A stretch of DNA of 64,000 nt, taken from CAXBID01 sp963815305. GTDB lineage: Bacteria > Bacteroidota > Bacteroidia > Flavobacteriales > Flavobacteriaceae. The notes below the pieces were generated by a model. It saw only the letters and a list, made by a program, of their open reading frames with translations. It was not told the DNA's origin and searched no databases. The position numbers and the translations under genes were made by a program. Below, one piece after another: positions 16,673-25,754 of the stretch (within the stretch, counting starts at the first letter, position 1; the number at the start of each line of letters is the position of its first letter). The stretch covers positions 1,054,001-1,118,000 of the forward strand of contig CAWFFW010000001.1 in the NCBI GenBank assembly GCA_963815305.1, in the 5' to 3' direction.

Positions 16673-18283
16673 TTAATCAATTAATAATTTCTGAGGGTTT
16701 GTGTTATTCATATATAGCATATACATACCAGATGGTATCTTTTTAAGGTTCAGTTCAACATCATTAACGCTATTATAATCGCTATCGATTAGTTTTTTAC
16801 CTAAAACTGAATACAATTTTATATTACGAATATTTTTTCCTGTAATTTTTAATTTTCCAGACGATTTTACAGGATTTGGAGATATTTTGAAATCGTCAAA
16901 ATTAAATTTAGCAGTTGAAAAAGAAGAACCCAAATTTTCATTTAAGGCTATTACTAAAGTTGTTCCTTTATCAAAATTAATTAGGTTTCCAGCGGCATCA
17001 GTTTGATTAGCCAAATTTCCTGAATTGGGATGCTGAATAGACATGAATGCATATTTATAATCTGGTGTAAAGGTTAAACCCGTTGGTTCTGAACCACTTG
17101 GTGCTATTCCAAATAATTCTACTTTTGGATTAGCCTGAGAATGTCCGTTTTTAACTATCCAAATATAATCATTACCGCCATCTTGTAATACCCATAAATT
17201 GCCATCCCCATCAAAAGTTAAATTGTCATTACCAGAGCCCCATTCTACCGCTATTACATTGGTGCCATCATGTATATCGTATGTTATATTTGGATCGGTA
17301 TCTGTATTTCCAACAAAAGTTTCCATGGTTACCGTTGAAGTGCTCGTTTCCAATACATCAGAATCTTGAAATCGATATACACATCTATCTGGAGCTCCTT
17401 TAACTGTAAAATAAACCCAATTATCTGGCCCAATTTCAACATCTTCAATCCCATTAAATTCAGTAGCATCTGCATAATCAGTATCACTATCATTAATGTT
17501 TGGATCTTTACCGCTTCTGATGTAAACATCATTACGCTCAGTTGCCGTAGTATTTGGTAAAAGAACCCAAATTCCAGTGCCATTTTTTAAGCCTTTATAA
17601 ACATATAATAATCCGTCACTCAAATTTTGAGGATTTGTAGCAACAAACTTATAAAGATATCCTACTTTGCCAGATTCAATAACATCGGCCCCTTGATAAA
17701 CCGTTCTGTAATTGGAATGGATGGCTACATTTTCATGCGAAAAATTCCCCATAGCCCAAAGTTTTTGATTGTTGATAACCGTTTTTGTTACAGGGTCAAT
17801 TTCTATGTTCCAACCAAAATCAGAATAGGAATCATTATTGAAATCTACAGCTGACGATAGTTCTTCGGAAGAAATTATAGTTCCCCAAGGTGTAACCGTA
17901 CCAGAACAATTAGCAGCTGTTCCTCCTACAAAAGAAAAATCGACTGCTTTAGATAATGTAGTTTGCCAGAGTTTACTCGTAGCGTTAAAATTAATGTCTA
18001 ATATGGAAACACCTCCTGGATATGTTTCAGAATTAATACTTAAATAGCCACTGGTACTACTTCCAGAAATTGGCACAAAACCTGTAAAATCTGGTCTGGT
18101 AGGTAAAGTTCCGCCTTCCGTTAATGCATCATCAACTTGAATGATTTTTTGGAATGAATGCGTTGATGGCACTATAAATTGAGAAGACGGATTTGTTGGC
18201 GTTATAGAGGTGAAATCTCCAATATTTTGTGAAACCGAACAAAAAGATGTAGCTAAAGCGAGAGACAGTAGTATTATTTTCAT
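16673..18283 (-). CDS. PhoX-like (DUF839) phosphatase-type protein with T9SS tail
   Basis: A 536-residue secreted protein. A signal peptide ends near residue 18 (FCSVSQ). The body is a PhoX-type beta propeller: NCSGTVTPWGTIISSEEL, a SHENVAIH stretch, YKFVATNPQNLSDGLLYVYK, FNGIEDVEIGPDNWVYFTVK and GNLWVLQDGGNDYIW. The final 80 residues are a T9SS type A sorting tail (ISPNPVKSSGKLKITG, then IKLYSVLGKKLI and IPSGMYMLYM). PhoX enzymes are calcium- and iron-dependent alkaline phosphatases; several key residues appear present (the SEE and SHENV motifs), but substrate cannot be deduced. It is monocistronic and lies convergent to the MscS gene. Confidence 0.82.
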   Translation of the reverse strand: MKIILLSLALATSFCSVSQNIGDFTSITPTNPSSQFIVPSTHSFQKIIQVDDALTEGGTLPTRPDFTGFVPISGSSTSGYLSINSETYPGGVSILDINFNATSKLWQTTLSKAVDFSFVGGTAANCSGTVTPWGTIISSEELSSAVDFNNDSYSDFGWNIEIDPVTKTVINNQKLWAMGNFSHENVAIHSNYRTVYQGADVIESGKVGYLYKFVATNPQNLSDGLLYVYKGLKNGTGIWVLLPNTTATERNDVYIRSGKDPNINDSDTDYADATEFNGIEDVEIGPDNWVYFTVKGAPDRCVYRFQDSDVLETSTSTVTMETFVGNTDTDPNITYDIHDGTNVIAVEWGSGNDNLTFDGDGNLWVLQDGGNDYIWIVKNGHSQANPKVELFGIAPSGSEPTGLTFTPDYKYAFMSIQHPNSGNLANQTDAAGNLINFDKGTTLVIALNENLGSSFSTAKFNFDDFKISPNPVKSSGKLKITGKNIRNIKLYSVLGKKLIDSDYNSVNDVELNLKKIPSGMYMLYMNNTNPQKLLID

Positions 18284-18354
18284 AAAAAGAAAAAATGGAT
18301 AAAGTTCAAAACTACTAAATCCATTTTCAAAAATAATTAATTAATCGTTGATAT

Positions 18355-19410
18355 TTAAATATTAGCAGCTAACCAGTCGCCTACTTCCTTTGTCCCGTAA
18401 GCTTTTCCACCGTCAGCTAAATCCTCAGTAACCATACCTTTTTCTAAGGCACTATTCACGGCGTCTCTAATGGCTTGTCCTTCATTTAGTAAACCAAAGT
18501 TTTCAAACATCATAGCTGCCGATAAAATGGTAGCCATAGGGTTAGCAATATTCAATCCAGTGGCTTGTGGGTAAGACCCATGTATAGGCTCGAATAAAGC
18601 AATATCCGTTCCCATAGATGCTGATGGCATTAGTCCCATTGATCCTGAAATTACCGAAGCCTCATCGGTTAAAATATCCCCAAATAAGTTTTCAGTAATT
18701 AATACATCATAGCTATTTGGCCATTGCACTAAACGCATAGCCACAGCATCAACAAACTCGTAACTCACTGCCACTTCTGGATAATCTTTTTCCATGGCCT
18801 GAACTGTTTCGCGCCATAAACGCGATGTTTCAAGAACATTGGCTTTATCAACACAGCATAATTTTTTAGAACGTGTCATCGCTAATTCAAAACCTTTTTT
18901 TGCTAAGCGTTGCACTTCTGCACGTGTATAAACACAGTTATCATAAGCGGTTTCTCCTCCATCTCTTCTTCCCTTTTCTCCAAAATAAATACCACCAGTT
19001 AGTTCCCGTAAAAAAACCAAATCTGTGCCTTCAATACGTTCTTTTTTAAGTGGTGATTTATCTAACAACGATGGAAATGTAAATGTTGGACGCACATTGG
19101 CAAATAACCCCAATTTTTTACGCATTTTCAACAAACCTTGCTCAGGGCGAACCTTTGCAGAAGGATCATTATCATAACGTGGATGTCCAATAGCACCAAA
19201 CAACACGGCATCAGAGGCTACACAAATATCGTGTGTAGAATCTGGATAAGGCTCACCCACAGCATCAATAGCCGCAGCGCCTGTTAACGCTGGTTTCCAA
19301 GTTATTTCATGTCCAAATTTCTTGGCTATAGCATCACTCACTTTTACAGCTTGATCTATAACTTCTGGTCCTATACCGTCTCCGGCTAAAAGGGCTATAT
19401 TAAATTTCAT
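18355..19410 (-). CDS. leuB: 3-isopropylmalate dehydrogenase
   Basis: A 351-residue NAD-dependent decarboxylating dehydrogenase. Signatures include LLAGDGIGPEVIDQAVKV at the N-terminus, LFGAIGHPRYD, the LRKKLGLFANVRP-type stretch at about 95-110, ELTGGIYFG, NVLETSRLWRE, and ENLFGDILTDEASVISGSMG, which holds the metal-binding aspartates. It oxidises 3-isopropylmalate to the precursor of 2-oxoisocaproate, the third step of leucine synthesis, in the cytoplasm. It is the last gene of leuC-leuD-leuA-leuB; a 209-base gap with repeat-like DNA separates it from the synthase gene, so its expression may differ from that of the other three. Confidence 0.97.
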   Translation of the reverse strand: MKFNIALLAGDGIGPEVIDQAVKVSDAIAKKFGHEITWKPALTGAAAIDAVGEPYPDSTHDICVASDAVLFGAIGHPRYDNDPSAKVRPEQGLLKMRKKLGLFANVRPTFTFPSLLDKSPLKKERIEGTDLVFLRELTGGIYFGEKGRRDGGETAYDNCVYTRAEVQRLAKKGFELAMTRSKKLCCVDKANVLETSRLWRETVQAMEKDYPEVAVSYEFVDAVAMRLVQWPNSYDVLITENLFGDILTDEASVISGSMGLMPSASMGTDIALFEPIHGSYPQATGLNIANPMATILSAAMMFENFGLLNEGQAIRDAVNSALEKGMVTEDLADGGKAYGTKEVGDWLAANI

Positions 19411-19450
19411 TGTATTGTATTTTATTTTTTAAATTTTTTATCATTTGGCC

Positions 19451-19615
19451 GTTACCCTAAAAAAGGGTCGGGCTTTGCGTTCCAAGTCCTCGCTACTATC
19501 GTCGCTGTGGGCTTTACACTGCAATCCCTAACGCGGGCAAGTTTGCAGGAATCAGTCTTCAGTCAACAATTAATCCGCTAACTAACTTCGGTCACCCGTC
19601 AACCGTTTTCGGTCA
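19451..19615. repeat. Dispersed-type intergenic repeat between leuA and leuB
   Basis: The 19451-19544 part is far richer in G+C than its surroundings and contains a small stem (ACCCT/AGGGT), GGGTCGGGCTTTGCGTTCCA and GGGCTTTACACTGCAATCCC followed by TAACGCGGGC. I have the impression of similar sequences between genes in many flavobacterial genomes. The remaining part has short near-repeats (TTCGGTCAC, TTTCGGTCATT). No protein is encoded. Confidence 0.6.
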
Positions 19616-19619
19616 TTTA

Positions 19620-21140
19620 TCAATTCACAATAATATTAAGCATTTTCTCAGTAGCCTTAATTGCCGATACCGTTTGATCTGAATCTAAACCACGCGTTTT
19701 AAACTCTTTATCAACACTTTTCCAAGTAATAATTGTTTCACATAAAGCATCCGACCGACTTCCAGGAGGTATTCTAACCGCATAATCAATTAAATCTGGC
19801 AATACTCTATTCTTTCTTTTAAAAATAGCTCTAATCGCATTCATAAATGCGTCAAACTGCCCGTCGCCTTGGGCATTTTCTTCATAAACTTTATCGTTAA
19901 CCGTAATAGAAATAGTTGTTGATGGCTTTAAACCCTTAGAATGGGTTAAAACATAAGAATTTACCTTTACCTTTTCTTCATAAGTTCTATCTAAAACATC
20001 CGAAATAATATAAGGCAAATCTTCTTTAGTAACCACTTGCTTTTTATCGCCTAACTCAATAATGCGTTGGGTAACTTTCTTTAAATCATCATCATTGAGT
20101 TGAAGTCCTAATTCTTGTAAATTCTTTTGAATATTGGCTTTCCCAGAGGCTTTACCTAATGCATATTGCCGTTTTCTACCAAAACGTTCTGGCATTAAAT
20201 CACTAAAATATAAATTCTTTTTATTGTCACCATCCGCATGTATACCAGCTGTTTGTGTAAATACATTAGCGCCAATAACAGGTTTATTAGCAGGAATCAT
20301 AACTCCAGAAAAGTTTTCTACTAATTTACTTACCGTATATAATACTTTTTCATTAACACCTACTTGAACGTGAGGCATAAAATCATTTATAACAGCTATA
20401 GTACTTGCCATAGGTGCATTTCCTGCACGTTCCCCCATGCCATTTACGGTTAAATGTAAAGCATCAGCGCCAGCACGTAGGCCTTCCATAGCATTCGCAA
20501 CACCTAAATCGTAATCATTGTGCGCATGAAAATCAAAATGCAAATCTGGATACTTCTCTTTTATTTCTTTAATAAAGTCAAAACATTCTTTAGGTGTTAA
20601 AATCCCTAAAGTATCGGGAAGCATAATACGCTTTATAGGTTGTGTTGATAAAAACGCTAAAAACTCAAAAACATAGGCTTTAGAATTTCGCATCCCGTTA
20701 CTCCAGTCTTCTAAATACACATTGGTCTCAATACCATTTTTTTTAGCAATAGAAATATTTTCTTCAATGTCGCCAAAGTGCTGAGCAGAAGTCTTTTTAA
20801 GCTGATACGTTAAATGATTTAATGAACCTTTTGTTAGTAAGTTTTGAACCCTTGCGCCTGCCTCTAGCATCCAATTAATAGAGACGCCTTGATCGACAAA
20901 AGTGAGTACTTCAATAGCCTCTATATAACCATGCTCCTTAGCCCAATTGGTAATGTTTTTTACCGCTTGAAATTCACCTTCAGAAACTCTAGCTGAAGCA
21001 ATTTCTATACGATCGACTTTTAATTCCTCTAATAAAAGTTTCGCAATAGTTAGTTTTTCTGAAGCAGAAAACGACACGCCCGAGGTTTGTTCACCATCGC
21101 GGAGTGTTGTATCCATGATTTCTATTTTTTTTAAGCTCAT
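19620..21140 (-). CDS. 2-isopropylmalate synthase-type enzyme (LeuA/CimA family)
   Basis: A 506-residue acyltransferase with a TIM barrel (MDTTLRDGEQTSGVSFSASE with the metal-binding Asp and catalytic Arg, LPDTLG, and FDFHAHNDYDLGVANAMEGL) and a C-terminal regulatory domain from about 385 (VNSYVLTHSKGLKPSTTISI, GDGQFDAFMNAIRAIF). Family members condense acetyl-CoA with 2-oxoisovalerate (LeuA) or with pyruvate (citramalate synthase). Position between leuD and leuB favours the leucine enzyme, but no ilv genes are in the window and the residues that pick the substrate cannot be judged by eye. It starts 3 bases after the leuD stop. Confidence 0.88.
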   Translation of the reverse strand: MSLKKIEIMDTTLRDGEQTSGVSFSASEKLTIAKLLLEELKVDRIEIASARVSEGEFQAVKNITNWAKEHGYIEAIEVLTFVDQGVSINWMLEAGARVQNLLTKGSLNHLTYQLKKTSAQHFGDIEENISIAKKNGIETNVYLEDWSNGMRNSKAYVFEFLAFLSTQPIKRIMLPDTLGILTPKECFDFIKEIKEKYPDLHFDFHAHNDYDLGVANAMEGLRAGADALHLTVNGMGERAGNAPMASTIAVINDFMPHVQVGVNEKVLYTVSKLVENFSGVMIPANKPVIGANVFTQTAGIHADGDNKKNLYFSDLMPERFGRKRQYALGKASGKANIQKNLQELGLQLNDDDLKKVTQRIIELGDKKQVVTKEDLPYIISDVLDRTYEEKVKVNSYVLTHSKGLKPSTTISITVNDKVYEENAQGDGQFDAFMNAIRAIFKRKNRVLPDLIDYAVRIPPGSRSDALCETIITWKSVDKEFKTRGLDSDQTVSAIKATEKMLNIIVN

Positions 21141-21143
21141 GCC

Positions 21144-21740
21144 TTAAAACGGACGAGATTCAGTAAAAGTTTCAATTTCACCTTTTATATTTTGCAAATA
21201 ATCTATATCATCAAAACCATTTAACATGTTTTCTTTTTTATAGCCATTAATATCAAAAGATTCCTTTGAACCTGTTGATAATAAGGTAATGGTTTGAGCT
21301 TTTAAATCAATCTCTATCTTCGTTTTAGGGTCTGCGTATATAGCTTCAAAAATTTCATTTAAAAATTCTGGACTAATTTGCACAGGTAACACCCCAATAT
21401 TTAAACAGTTATTTTTAAATATATCTGCAAAGAAGCTAGAAACTACACAACGAAAACCATAATCATAAACCGCCCATGCCGCATGTTCTCTTGAAGATCC
21501 TGAGCCAAAGTTCTTTCCTCCAACAAGAATTTCACCTGTGTAAATAGGGTTATTTAGAATAAAATCTTCTTTTGGAGTATTATCACCGTTGTATCGCCAA
21601 TCGCGAAATAAGTTATCTCCAAAACCATCACGGGTGGTTGCTTTAAGAAAACGTGCTGGTATGATTTGATCTGTATCTACATTCTCTATAGGTAATGGAA
21701 CTGCAGTACTTGTTAATTTTGTGAATTTATCGTAGGCCAT
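21144..21740 (-). CDS. leuD: 3-isopropylmalate dehydratase small subunit
   Basis: A 198-residue swivelling subunit. It opens with STAVPLPIENVDTDQIIPAR, continues with the substrate loop GKNFGSGSSREHAAWAVYDY, and has NCLNIGVLPVQIS. Together with LeuC it isomerises 2-isopropylmalate to 3-isopropylmalate. It lies 109 bases after leuC and 3 bases before the synthase gene. Length and motifs are normal. Confidence 0.97.
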   Translation of the reverse strand: MAYDKFTKLTSTAVPLPIENVDTDQIIPARFLKATTRDGFGDNLFRDWRYNGDNTPKEDFILNNPIYTGEILVGGKNFGSGSSREHAAWAVYDYGFRCVVSSFFADIFKNNCLNIGVLPVQISPEFLNEIFEAIYADPKTKIEIDLKAQTITLLSTGSKESFDINGYKKENMLNGFDDIDYLQNIKGEIETFTESRPF

Positions 21741-21849
21741 GTTTTTTTTGTTATTAATTTTTTGTTAATAGTTATTAGGCATTCATTTTAATTTTTAAAA
21801 TTCATGATTGTCAGATCCTAACAACCAACAACCACTAAACAATAACTAT

Positions 21850-23244
21850 CTATAATAATTCTCTAGGATCAGTTACCACACCTGTAACCGCTGCTGCTGC
21901 TGCCACTAACGGACTAGCAAGTAATGTTCTTGATCCTGGACCTTGACGTCCTTCAAAGTTTCTATTGGACGTACTCACAGCGTATTTGCCTGCTGGCACT
22001 TTATCATCATTCATTGCTAAACAAGCAGAACATCCTGGTTCTCTTAAAACGAAACCTGCCTCTTCAAAAATATCTAATAATCCTTCTTCTTTTATTTTTG
22101 CTTCAACAACATGCGACCCTGGTACTAACCAAGCGGTTACATTGTCTGCTTTTTTTCTACCTTTTACAATGGATGCAAACGCTCTAAAATCTTCAATACG
22201 TCCGTTTGTGCAACTACCAATAAACACATAATCGATTTTCTTACCAATCATTTGTTCATTTTCAGCATATCCCATGTAGGCTAAAGATTTATCATAGGTT
22301 GATTTTCCTCCTTGAACAGATTCAGCAGATGGAATATTTCTAGAAATACCCATACCCATTCCTGGATTTGTACCATAGGTAATCATAGGTTCAATATTAT
22401 TAGCATCAAAATGAAATTCTTTATCAAAAATAGCATCACCGTCAGTTTTCAATGTTTTCCAATACACCATGGCACTGTCCCAATCTGAACCTTTTGGTGT
22501 CATCGCACGACCTTTAATATACTCAAATGTCTTTTCGTCTGGAGCAATCATACCGCCACGTGCTCCCATCTCAATGGATAAGTTACAAACCGTCATGCGG
22601 CCTTCCATGGTCATGTTTTCAAAAACATCTCCAGCATATTCTACAAAGTAACCTGTAGCACCAGAGGTTGTTAATTTAGAAATAATATATAAACCAACAT
22701 CTTTAGGCGTTACACCCTTATTTAATGTGCCACTTACTGTAATTCGCATTTTCTTGGGCTTCGGTTGCATAATACACTGTGTAGTTAAAACCATTTCAAC
22801 CTCAGAAGTGCCTATACCAAAAGCTATAGCACCAAAAGCACCATGTGTAGAAGTATGTGAATCTCCACAAACTATAGTTGCTCCAGGAAGTGTGATGCCA
22901 TTTTCAGGTCCTACAACATGCACAATACCATTATTTTGGTGTCCTAAGCCCCAGTGGCTAATACCATATTCATTAGCGTTGTTCTCTAATGTTCTGAGTT
23001 GTTTGGCAGACAGCGCATCTTCTACCGGTAAATGCTGATTTATTGTTGGTGTATTATGATCCGCAACGGCAAAAGTTTTATTTGGATACAACACACTTAA
23101 GCCCCTGCTTTTTAAACCGACAAAGGCCACAGGACTTGTTACTTCATGAATTAAGTGACGGTCAATATAAAATACATCTGGTCCATCTTCAATTTTACGC
23201 ACCACATGCGAATCCCATACTTTATCAAACAATGTACTACTCAT
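21850..23244 (-). CDS. leuC: 3-isopropylmalate dehydratase large subunit
   Basis: A 464-residue aconitase-family protein. The 4Fe-4S ligands are visible: Cys in FIGSCTNGRIED and the CxxC in REPGCSACLAMN. Other landmarks are DRHLIHEVTSP, DHNTPT, VCGDSHTSTHGAFGAIAFGI and GPGSRTLLASPLVAAAAAV. With LeuD it catalyses the second committed step of leucine synthesis in the cytoplasm. It is the first gene of the leu operon; a TAAATTTG box 73-80 bases upstream could drive it. Confidence 0.97.
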   Translation of the reverse strand: MSSTLFDKVWDSHVVRKIEDGPDVFYIDRHLIHEVTSPVAFVGLKSRGLSVLYPNKTFAVADHNTPTINQHLPVEDALSAKQLRTLENNANEYGISHWGLGHQNNGIVHVVGPENGITLPGATIVCGDSHTSTHGAFGAIAFGIGTSEVEMVLTTQCIMQPKPKKMRITVSGTLNKGVTPKDVGLYIISKLTTSGATGYFVEYAGDVFENMTMEGRMTVCNLSIEMGARGGMIAPDEKTFEYIKGRAMTPKGSDWDSAMVYWKTLKTDGDAIFDKEFHFDANNIEPMITYGTNPGMGMGISRNIPSAESVQGGKSTYDKSLAYMGYAENEQMIGKKIDYVFIGSCTNGRIEDFRAFASIVKGRKKADNVTAWLVPGSHVVEAKIKEEGLLDIFEEAGFVLREPGCSACLAMNDDKVPAGKYAVSTSNRNFEGRQGPGSRTLLASPLVAAAAAVTGVVTDPRELL

Positions 23245-23316
23245 AAAAATCTTAATTTTTTATATTAAAAAAGCTAATACAATTACAATATAAAATTGCT
23301 TTAGCTGTAAGTGCCA

Positions 23317-23324
23317 CAAATTTA
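23317..23324 (-). promoter_or_regulatory. Candidate -7 box for the leu operon
   Basis: On the minus strand TAAATTTG lies 73-80 bases before the leuC ATG. A good -33 TTTG at the right distance is not found, so support is partial. Confidence 0.35.
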
Positions 23325-23469
23325 GAAAAAACCACGATTTCTTGAGAACAATTAAAACGATATGACACCTAGCCCTTATATTTTTGTAAAATTACTAATG
23401 ATTTGCGTGTTGATTGCATTTAATTCAACAAAAAAGAGATATTGCTTATAAATTTAAAACTACTTTTTT

Positions 23470-23862
23470 TTACACACCATCTAGTCTTTCAGATACGAAC
23501 TCAACTTTTGTTTTCCCATGCGGTTTAGCCTTACCATCGCTACCCATATTTACCATAACTATATTGGAAATAGTGATGATGGTTTCTTGAGTCATTTTAT
23601 TTCTTACTTCGCAACTTAATGTGATGGATGCCTTTCCAAATGTTACAACCTCTATACCAATTTCAACCACATCACCAGGTTTTGCTGAGGCTTTAAAATC
23701 TATTTCACTCATATACTTAGTAACTACACGTTGGTTTTCTAGCTGAATGATGGTATATAAAGCTGCTTCCTCGTCTATCCACTCTAACAACCGACCACCA
23801 AATAGAGTCCCATTGGGATTTAAATCTTCAGGTTTTACCCATTTTCTTGTATGAAATCTCAT
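23470..23862 (-). CDS. Acyl-CoA thioesterase, single hotdog domain (YciA-like)
   Basis: A 130-residue single-hotdog protein. The motif LNPNGTLFGGRLLEWIDEEA marks the acyl-CoA thioesterase group; the Asp of EWIDE is the probable catalytic residue. Later strands read VVTKYMSEIDFKASAKPGDV and KASITLSCEVRN. It hydrolyses acyl-CoA to free acid and CoA in the cytoplasm; chain-length preference cannot be read. It ends the pair with the DUF72 gene, which stops 11 bases upstream, so they probably share a transcript. Confidence 0.9.
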   Translation of the reverse strand: MRFHTRKWVKPEDLNPNGTLFGGRLLEWIDEEAALYTIIQLENQRVVTKYMSEIDFKASAKPGDVVEIGIEVVTFGKASITLSCEVRNKMTQETIITISNIVMVNMGSDGKAKPHGKTKVEFVSERLDGV

Positions 23863-23873
23863 GTTTATTTTTT

Positions 23874-24761
23874 TTAAAATAGTGAACTCTGGCTCTCATC
23901 GTTCGGTATTTTTAGCGAATATCCTAATTCAGCATTTATTTTTTTTATAAAATACGCTGAGAGCAAGGGAGATTCCTTTTCTATGTTCTGGTGAATAAAA
24001 AAATCAATTTCCCTTACACCTTGTTCTTTCCAAAGTTTTAGCCTTTCAACCCAATCGTCTAACCTTAAATAATCACTGTCATGGTTAGCACCAACATAGC
24101 GTACAAAAGCCTTAGCATTTGTTAGCCGCATGTGTAACATATCTCGTCTTCCAGCAGTATCAACAATGATGTTTGATATATTATTAGCCTCTAAAAGTTG
24201 ATATAAATCGCTTGCAATGGCTTCGTCATTAAACCAATTGGGATGTCTAAATTCAACAGCTAAAGAAATTTCTTTAGGCCAATTTTCAATAAAACCCACT
24301 ACCCTATCAACATCTTTTGGTGTAAAATTGTTATTCATTTGTAAAAAAATAGTACCCAACTTTTCTTTTAAATTTGAAGCATTTAATAGGTAGTTTTCAA
24401 CAACGTCTTTTGTGTCTTTCAAACGTTTCCAATGACTAATTTCTTGATTTAATTTTGGAAAGAATTTAAATCCTTTTGGAGTTTTATCGTACCAAGTAGC
24501 AAATTGTTCCGCAGGAAAAATTCTATAAAATGTGGCGTTCAATTCTATGGAATTAAACTGAGAAGAATAATATACCAGTTCATCTTTTGTACCCCTGGGG
24601 TAAAACCCCTTAAGATCAGCCCTGTTCCATTTTGCACAGCCTACATATATCTCAGGAATACTGTCATTTTTTGTTTTATTAAGAACTCGCATGGTATCTG
24701 GGTGATCTTTTGGTAGAGTAAAATCAATAATTTCTGGGTTATTAACACGTCCAAATTTCAT
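23874..24761 (-). CDS. DUF72 (YecE-like) protein
   Basis: A 295-residue TIM-barrel-like protein of the DUF72 family. Markers: VGCAKWNRADLKGFYPRGTK, YYSSQFNSIELNATFYRIFP, GFKFFPKLNQEISHWKRL, LGTIFLQMNNNFTP and AVEFRHPNW, then MRLTNAKAFVRYVG. The function of the family is unknown despite wide distribution. It lies 11 bases before the thioesterase gene on the same strand and is divergent from the gene at 24883. Family assignment is secure. Confidence 0.9.
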   Translation of the reverse strand: MKFGRVNNPEIIDFTLPKDHPDTMRVLNKTKNDSIPEIYVGCAKWNRADLKGFYPRGTKDELVYYSSQFNSIELNATFYRIFPAEQFATWYDKTPKGFKFFPKLNQEISHWKRLKDTKDVVENYLLNASNLKEKLGTIFLQMNNNFTPKDVDRVVGFIENWPKEISLAVEFRHPNWFNDEAIASDLYQLLEANNISNIIVDTAGRRDMLHMRLTNAKAFVRYVGANHDSDYLRLDDWVERLKLWKEQGVREIDFFIHQNIEKESPLLSAYFIKKINAELGYSLKIPNDESQSSLF

Positions 24762-24882
24762 AATATTTTTTTGTGAAATAAAGATAGAAAAATCTTTTTG
24801 TTAATAACCTAGTTGATAATTATAAATGAAAGGAAATTATATCACGTTTAATAATCTATATTTTTAATGAAAATCTACAACT

Positions 24883-25299
24883 ATGAATACTCGAGACTTT
24901 AATTTAAAAAGTATTAGACCAGAAATTCCAGCCGCTACCATTAATGATTCCATGAGTTCTGACGAGCGTTTTCAAAATTTGGTTTTACGTCCTGTTATTA
25001 AACTTCAAAATGATTTGCTTATTGAGGTTTTTATAAACTATGTAGCAAAACATAAAATGGTATTTTATGGTTTATCTATTGAAAAACGCATAGATTATAT
25101 TGAAAATGCTTTACAAAAAGACATGAAATTTAGAAATTCATTAAAAGGGATGATAATCGGTCAGTTTACAGTTGAAGAATATTTACTTTACATCGAAAAC
25201 TCGTCGGCTTTAAATAAAAGAATGATGAATATTGTAAAACAACGCCTGATAAGTAACATTCAACTTTTTGTAAAACCAGCATATTTAGCAGCTGTTTAA
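24883..25299 (+). CDS. Conserved protein of unknown function
   Basis: A 138-residue soluble, mostly helical protein with no signal peptide and no recognised catalytic motif. It contains RPEIPAATINDSMSSDERFQ, NYVAKHKMVFYGLSIEKR, KGMIIGQFTVEEYLLYIENS and MMNIVKQRLISNIQLFV. Proteins of this appearance occur throughout the Flavobacteriaceae; I know of no tested function. It stands 8 bases before a GreA-like gene on the same strand, so the two are probably co-transcribed and may act together. Confidence 0.7.
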   Translation: MNTRDFNLKSIRPEIPAATINDSMSSDERFQNLVLRPVIKLQNDLLIEVFINYVAKHKMVFYGLSIEKRIDYIENALQKDMKFRNSLKGMIIGQFTVEEYLLYIENSSALNKRMMNIVKQRLISNIQLFVKPAYLAAV

Positions 25300-25307
25300 A
25301 TAATTAC

Positions 25308-25754
25308 ATGACAACAAAACAAAAACTTTGGCAAATTTGTATGGAACGCGTTGAAAAACGTATTAAAGATTACAAAGAAGAGATAAATTTAATAAAAGAA
25401 TCTATTGAAAGTAATGATAAAGGAAGCTCTGAAGATGATGATTCTGGAAACGGAAAATTATTAAATGACTTAGAGAAAAACATGACTTATCTGAACGATG
25501 CCCACAAAACTAAAGAGCATTTGAGTCAGGTTAAAACCAATATAGAATCTTCTAGTGTTGTTTTAGGAAGTCTCGTTATCACGAATCAAATGAATTTTTA
25601 TTTAGCATCTGGTATGGGTAAAATAGAATTAGAGGATGGTATATATTACGCGATTTCTTTAAATTCTCCTATTGGATTATTACTTAAAAACAAAGTGGTT
25701 AATGATAGTTTTGAGTTTAATCAAAATAAATACACTATAATCGATATTAAATAA
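25308..25754 (+). CDS. GreA/GreB C-terminal-domain-like protein
   Basis: A 148-residue protein. Residues about 1-80 are helical with an acidic low-complexity patch (SNDKGSSEDDDSGNG at about 35-49). Residues about 84-148 follow the C-terminal fold of transcript-cleavage factor GreA: VVLGSLVITNQMNFYLASGM, IYYAISLNSPIGLLLKNKVV, then FEFNQNKYTIIDI, where Gre proteins have the SPIGxALLGK pattern. The Gre coiled coil with its two acidic tip residues is not clearly present, so RNA polymerase binding is possible but cleavage activity doubtful. Its last 8 bases overlap the end of the convergent DUF2461 gene. Confidence 0.6.
   Translation: MTTKQKLWQICMERVEKRIKDYKEEINLIKESIESNDKGSSEDDDSGNGKLLNDLEKNMTYLNDAHKTKEHLSQVKTNIESSSVVLGSLVITNQMNFYLASGMGKIELEDGIYYAISLNSPIGLLLKNKVVNDSFEFNQNKYTIIDIK

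Noticed and set aside
23369..23419. Possible Leu-Val-Ile leader peptide upstream of leuC (minus strand; contains SLVILQ)
   Set aside because: It has few Leu codons, no following terminator hairpin, and a good -7 box lies downstream of it, so it would not be in the leu transcript.
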